Shown: positions 59,701 to 64,000 of the stretch, one piece after another
How positions within the stretch are numbered: the stretch's first letter is position 1
Layout: the number at the start of each line of letters is the position of its first letter
NCBI RefSeq assembly: GCF_032854445.1
Contig: NC_088295.1
Coordinates: forward strand, 10,713,385 to 10,777,384
DNA length: 64,000 nt
DNA from: Liolophura sinensis
Lineage: Eukaryota; Mollusca; Polyplacophora; Chitonida; Chitonidae
Reading direction: 5' to 3'
Made by a program: the position numbers and the translations under genes
The notes under the pieces: generated by a model
Database searches by the model: none
What the model saw: the letters and a program-made list of their open reading frames with translations, nothing else
Told to the model about the DNA's origin: nothing

Positions 59701-60248
59701 TCTTTGTTTCCTCTCATGTTATAAGTGTATAAGATATACTCCAACAAAGCGCCAAAGGCACTGACTTTCACGAGTAAACGATGTATTAACTGTAATTAAT
59801 GTTTTGGTATGTTTTCGTTGCAGTCGGTCCAGCTCTATCAGCGTCGAATGTTCCGTCAGTGTCAAACCCGTATATGTCAAGCAACCCTGGGCTTCTCACT
59901 CTGCAGCAGCACTTCCGCCATCAAGCTTTAGCTAGTGCCATGGTCAACCGACACGGCGGTGTGGCCCATGGGGGAGGAGTTCTCCAGCTTCCCCCAATGG
60001 GCATTCTACCTTACCACGGCTGGCATCCCTACGCGTATCTTCCTCACTCCTTAGGCCACGTCCCTTCGCATCCGCCGTCTACAGTCCCAGGCCCACACCC
60101 CTCAATAGGACCGCTCTTTGGCAGCATGGCGTCATCATCTCTTCAGGGCCATAACTCAGGGGATAGCATGGCGAACTCCAGTATTGAAAGCCTGCGTATG
60201 CGTGCCAGGCAACATGCCGCGTCACTGGGATTGTATGAAAATGTTTGA
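56720..60248 (+). CDS. Dmbx: Dmbx paired-class homeobox transcription factor, complete coding region
   Basis: Five coding exons: 56720-56900, 57327-57502, 58580-58967, 59281-59499 and 59824-60248, all with GT/AG borders and compatible phases (1389 bases, 462 residues). An acceptor at 56701 shows that a 5' untranslated exon precedes the ATG. Residues 52-69 ([18 protein letters not shown]) are the Dmbx hallmark before the homeodomain (74-133). The homeodomain has TAF at 6-8, W48, F49, K50, N51 and is split by an intron between positions 46 and 47, as is common in paired-class genes. K50 predicts TAATCC-type binding. An acidic Asp/Glu stretch follows in exon 3, then a Pro/Ser-rich region. The C-terminus [20 protein letters not shown] (439-458) is an OAR motif. 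In other animals Dmbx acts in the nucleus in anterior neural development (known of the family). Confidence 0.96.
57327..57502 (+). other. Dmbx: Dmbx exon 2, first 46 homeodomain positions
   Basis: Reads [20 protein letters not shown] and on to '[20 protein letters not shown]' and RIQ. The donor is GTAATT. The rest of recognition helix 3 ([13 protein letters not shown]) opens exon 3 at 58580 after a 1.08-kb intron. Confidence 0.95.
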
Positions 60249-60669
60249 AGATAGTGAATCAGTTTTTTCACCTATATTTGAACTTTCTATCATATGGACA
60301 TAAATCGGACTGTGAGTTATTGTACATTGTTTAAAAAAAGTCAAAGACAATTTGGTGACTTTGTATAATATTTTATTGCTCTGAGGGCATTTCTCTTTCT
60401 GACTTGTGTATAGTTTGAGAAGATCGACGGCAGATTTACTCTTGTTAGGAGAGTCATTCAAACGAAAAATCCCGGTCATATCAGTATACATTTACTAAAC
60501 CCATGTGAATTTATTTCAATACGCAGATATTCGCCATATTGTCTATGAGATTTCAGAAAATAGACAAGAAGCCCTAGTTTTAAGACAGTTGTGTTCCATC
60601 GCAGTGACAATGACACCAGATTGCTCTCAAATCTCCCGTGAATTGTGCTTACCCTGTGTTATGTGTGAA

Positions 60670-60675
60670 AATAAA
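60670..60675 (+). promoter_or_regulatory. Candidate polyadenylation signal of Dmbx
   Basis: First canonical AATAAA after the stop, 422 bases downstream. The open frame at 60505-60909 spanning it is therefore probably 3' untranslated or intergenic sequence. Confidence 0.4.
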
Positions 60676-60679
60676 TTGT

Positions 60680-63145
60680 CTATATCGTGTATTGATTTTG
60701 ATGGTGAATTGAATATTTTGTCAAACAAGTGCAGTGTTGTATTGTCGATCGTTTGTAAACATACATTTCTCTCATTATCACCATTTGCCCGGCATTGTCT
60801 TTTCCTGCCGCCACCGAAAACAGACTATGAACCTGTGCTACCTATTTCGCTTTACCATTTATCCAAGTCAATGTTCTGGGCATTATATTATCATTATATA
60901 TTGCTTTAATTGGCAAATATAAGCAGTTCCGGCAAATCTTATGTTCGCTTTGAAAGATACGGTTTTGCCATTTATGTATTGACCCGCTGTTATGCAGATA
61001 CATCAGGTTTGGCTTATATCTTTGTCCCAAATTTCAATCCACAGCATAGAAAAACTAAAATCCATGGGTTTAAAAGGGGTCTGGTTATTGAGTAGTGCAA
61101 CTGCAGGATTTGTAGGAATGTGTGTCAACTGATCTAACGATGCACTGACGTAGCGAGCAGCATTGCATCACAGTGACTCATGGCATTACACATTAGGTCC
61201 AAAGGGTCTTAAACTATCGGCTGAAAATTTTTAGGTTTCAAACGAAATTTACTGGACCTACATTTACTGTGTGAAGATGCATGGGCTGTAACGTAGTGGA
61301 TGAAATGAATTGTCTTCTGACTCCTGCGAGAGCAAACCTGAAGTTCTGAACCTAATGTCGGTAAATCGAAACAAGGTTTGTCTCCCTAAGAAAGAGATTA
61401 TCATATTTCCCGAAAACAAAATTCAATAGGCCCGAACTTAGCGACTCGGCCACGTTACAGGCAACAATTTTTTTTTTAAATCATGGCCTGGCAGAATTGC
61501 CGGAGATGTCCGTCTTAGAACTGATAATGCCTCAAGCGCTGCCATCGTTCTGGTTTACAAACGTTACAAGGTTATGGCGTCTGTAGAACAGATGTATAAG
61601 GCTATAGGCCTACCCGGCTTCCAAGGTTGTCGGAACAAAATCGTCATGGATCGCTGACCATCGCATTTACTGGAGATGTAGCGTATTTTTAAAAAAAATA
61701 CATCAGAGATAAACCAATATGAATTCGTGAAATATTTCCAACATGTCATGATGAAAGTATAGCGCGCTTCCCTTAAAGGTACAATAAATGCTTTTCGAAA
61801 TATAAAAAACATCTGAGTGAGGGCAATGCTCTTCAGAAAAGTACATAACTCCAGTTAAATAATCAAACACTAATTACGAGCAGATTGTATCTAAGAGATG
61901 GCTCACGTCGATTCCACAAAACAGATATGTACATATTTATATTACATTTCGAAAAGCATTATTTTTCTTTATTTTTCATGATATTTTTAGACGCGGTCAG
62001 GTATATGGTAAAATGGAAGACAATTACTCGACAAAACTCCTTGGCATGAAGTTGCAATCGAACCTTCGAAAGCTGGAGAGAAACATAGTGGGTTATAATG
62101 CATTGCCTTTTATAAGAAGCTAGGCAGACTTTCCACTAACTAAATAACTATAAAACAAAGCAAATAAACAAAGAACATGTAAGTTGCTACTACTTAAAGA
62201 TTTACATGCGCAGTAGACAGTCATCGAGAATGGTGTATCAATTCTCAGCTGATACATAAAATATGTTTATATGAAATCTAACAAGAACAAACTTTTTCGT
62301 ATTTTTTTGACATAAGAGCATTTTAGAACGGTTGGAGAGTATAATATATCTTATACAGACGTTATATACCTCCAGCTTGTTTGGGGTGCACCAATATTAC
62401 CAATATAACCAATGTTACTGAGAAGGTATGTACGTGTACAAGTGGGGACAGGATGTCAAGTCAGACAAATTCACGCAAATCCTGGAATTTTTCAGTTTGG
62501 AAATTTTCAGTGATATCTTGCTGCCATTGCAGCTAAGCTGAAGACAGTTCTAACATAAGACAAGAAGGTGACTATGTGATATATGGTATAGACCGTTTTT
62601 AATTGAGGTTGATTATTTATGATACAAAAGATTTCATCATAGAGAGTAAAAACTAGGTCACCGACGACATTATGATTGCTGGCAAATGGTCACAGGAAAC
62701 CCGTGAAATACACCAGCTTGTCAATTTACCTCAGTTAGGATTTTAGTCTAACTGTTCATGCAACTGCTTAAATAATACTATATTCAATGCCATCGGTTTA
62801 ACCAGCTATGAACAGATAGTTTATTATGGCAATGTTTATAAGTTGAATATAGGCCTGACTGGTCTCATTGATAATTTGACAAAAGTACACATAAAGACGA
62901 CCTTATTTGGAGACCTTTTTTGACAGATCGTGTTAAATTACATGGTGTAGAAACGTAAACAACGCCAACATTTCATGGTTGTGGAATTTCAAAGGTAAGA
63001 TGACAACATCGGCCAAAAGATATATCCCAGTTAGGGTATCTGTTTTAAGTGCAGCCTACGGTAGCAAACTCAAGTCAACATTTGCTCTGCTTTGTTTGTT
63101 TTAAATGATTTTTTTCTGCGTAGTCACTGATCAGATTTTGCCTTA
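60680..63145. other. AT-rich intergenic region
   Basis: No gene or known repeat family recognised. Confidence 0.45.
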
Positions 63146-63149
63146 ATTC

Positions 63150-64000
63150 AATGAAGAATGGTTCTTGGGTTTGGCTTTGTTTGCTGCTCTGTATATGTGG
63201 CGTTTCGGTACAGATATACGGTACAAATTTTGCGACGTCACAATGGTTTGCTTTGGTTTCTCTACTGTGTCGCATTTTGGCAAAGATGCTGTGCAAGTTT
63301 TGCTTTGTCTCCGTGTTTCATGGTTCCCTGTTTTTTGTTTTTTTTTTGTTTTTTTGTTGGCTCTACTGTTGAGCATTTTGACACGGTTATTCAATGAAGA
63401 ATGCAAGGTTCTTTGGTTTGCTTTGTTTCCTCTACTATGCCGTTGGCGTTTGGGCACAGCTATACGGCACATTGATGAATGGTTTGCTTTGTTTCTTCTT
63501 CTATGCCTTTGGCATTAGGGCACAGCTATACGGTACAGTGGTGAATGGTTTGTTTTGTGTGATCTACTGTGCCTTTGGCGTTTGGGCACAGCTATACGGC
63601 ACAATGATGAATGGTTTGTTTTGTGTGATCTACTGTGCCTTTGGCGTTTGGGCACAGCTATACGGCACAATGATGAATGGTTTGCTTTGTTTCCTCTTCT
63701 ATGCCTTTGGCGTTAGGACACAGCTATACGGTACAATGATGAATGGTTTGCTTTGTTTCTTCTTCTATGCCTTTGGCATTAGGGCACAGCTATACGACAC
63801 AATGATGAATGGTTTGTTTTGTGTGATCTACTGTGCCTTTGGCGTTTGGGCATAGCTATACGGCACCATGATGAATGGTTTGTTTTGTGTGATCTACTGT
63901 GCCTTTGGCGTTTGGGCACAGTTATACGGCACAATGATGAATGGTTTGCTTTGTTTCCTCTTCTATGCCTTTGGCGTTAGGACACAGCTATACGGTACAA
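63150..64000 (+). repeat. 66-bp tandem array with higher-order organisation, runs off the window
   Basis: From about 63471 the motif ATGATGAATGGTTTG recurs at an exact 66-base step (63537, 63603, 63669, 63735, 63801, 63867, 63933). More diverged units reach back to 63150. Two subtypes, TTTCCTCTTCTATGCC and GTGTGATCTACTGTGCC, alternate in a four-unit pattern. 66 bases are 22 codons, so one frame stays open for 153 codons from 63394 to 63855 and reads a hydrophobic repeat ('MMNGLLCFLFYAFGV'). A TAG in the sixth unit ends it. I regard it as non-coding satellite unless transcripts show otherwise. Confidence 0.9.

Noticed and set aside
60505-60909. 134-codon open frame after Dmbx
   Set aside because: Lies in the likely 3' untranslated or flanking region, with no domain or splice partner.
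1-64000. CRISPR arrays, bacterial operons or viral genes
   Set aside because: Intron-bearing genes and animal repeats throughout; the tandem arrays have no spacer pattern or cas genes, and no viral protein was recognised.

Overview
The window is animal nuclear DNA: AT-rich, intron-bearing, gene-poor and full of short interspersed repeats. Dermatopontin genes like those of molluscs, abundant SINEs ending in 'GAGTACGGCG...CACCAATCAAATAAATA', Tc1 and Penelope relics, and a Dmbx homeobox gene point to a marine lophotrochozoan, most likely a mollusc (perhaps a bivalve). This is inference from gene and repeat style; I could not run a database search.

Left part (1-24 kb): the last two exons of an unrecognised cysteine-rich, probably secreted protein (465-1095, +), followed by a dermatopontin cluster on the minus strand. 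DPT1 (1464-2995) is a pseudogene with several frame lesions. DPT2 (11685-13017) is an intact two-exon gene of 175 codons. DPT3 (19873-20357) has an intact first exon but no terminal exon that I could find. A ghost of a fourth copy lies at 23580-24110. The copies sit in repeated blocks with the same order of landmarks: terminal exon, main exon, 'CTACGCCA' satellite, a short conserved segment, then a 54-56 bp minisatellite segment. The clearest event is a recent tandem duplication of a 6.2-kb block (10855-17088 kept whole; left copy at 8122-10857). The left copy has lost 3.7 kb, including the main dermatopontin exon, leaving an orphan terminal exon at 8956-9001. It later gained a 362-bp SINE with a clean target-site duplication.

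Middle part (24-56 kb): mostly non-coding. It holds many tRNA-derived SINE copies (two families with complete copies), a 16-bp minisatellite (25.94-26.47 kb), a Penelope-like endonuclease relic (27.8 kb), a dead Tc1-like transposon with about 200-bp terminal inverted repeats (30877-32701), tRNA-like sequences and several small tandem repeats. From about 44 to 56.7 kb there is largely unique sequence that may hold regulatory DNA or untranslated exons of the homeobox gene.

Right part (56.7-64 kb): a complete five-exon paired-class homeobox gene, Dmbx (56720-60248, +, 462 aa), with a lysine at homeodomain position 50 and a C-terminal OAR motif. The window ends inside a 66-bp tandem array (63.15 kb to the edge) with a four-unit higher-order pattern and a reading frame through its 22-codon unit.
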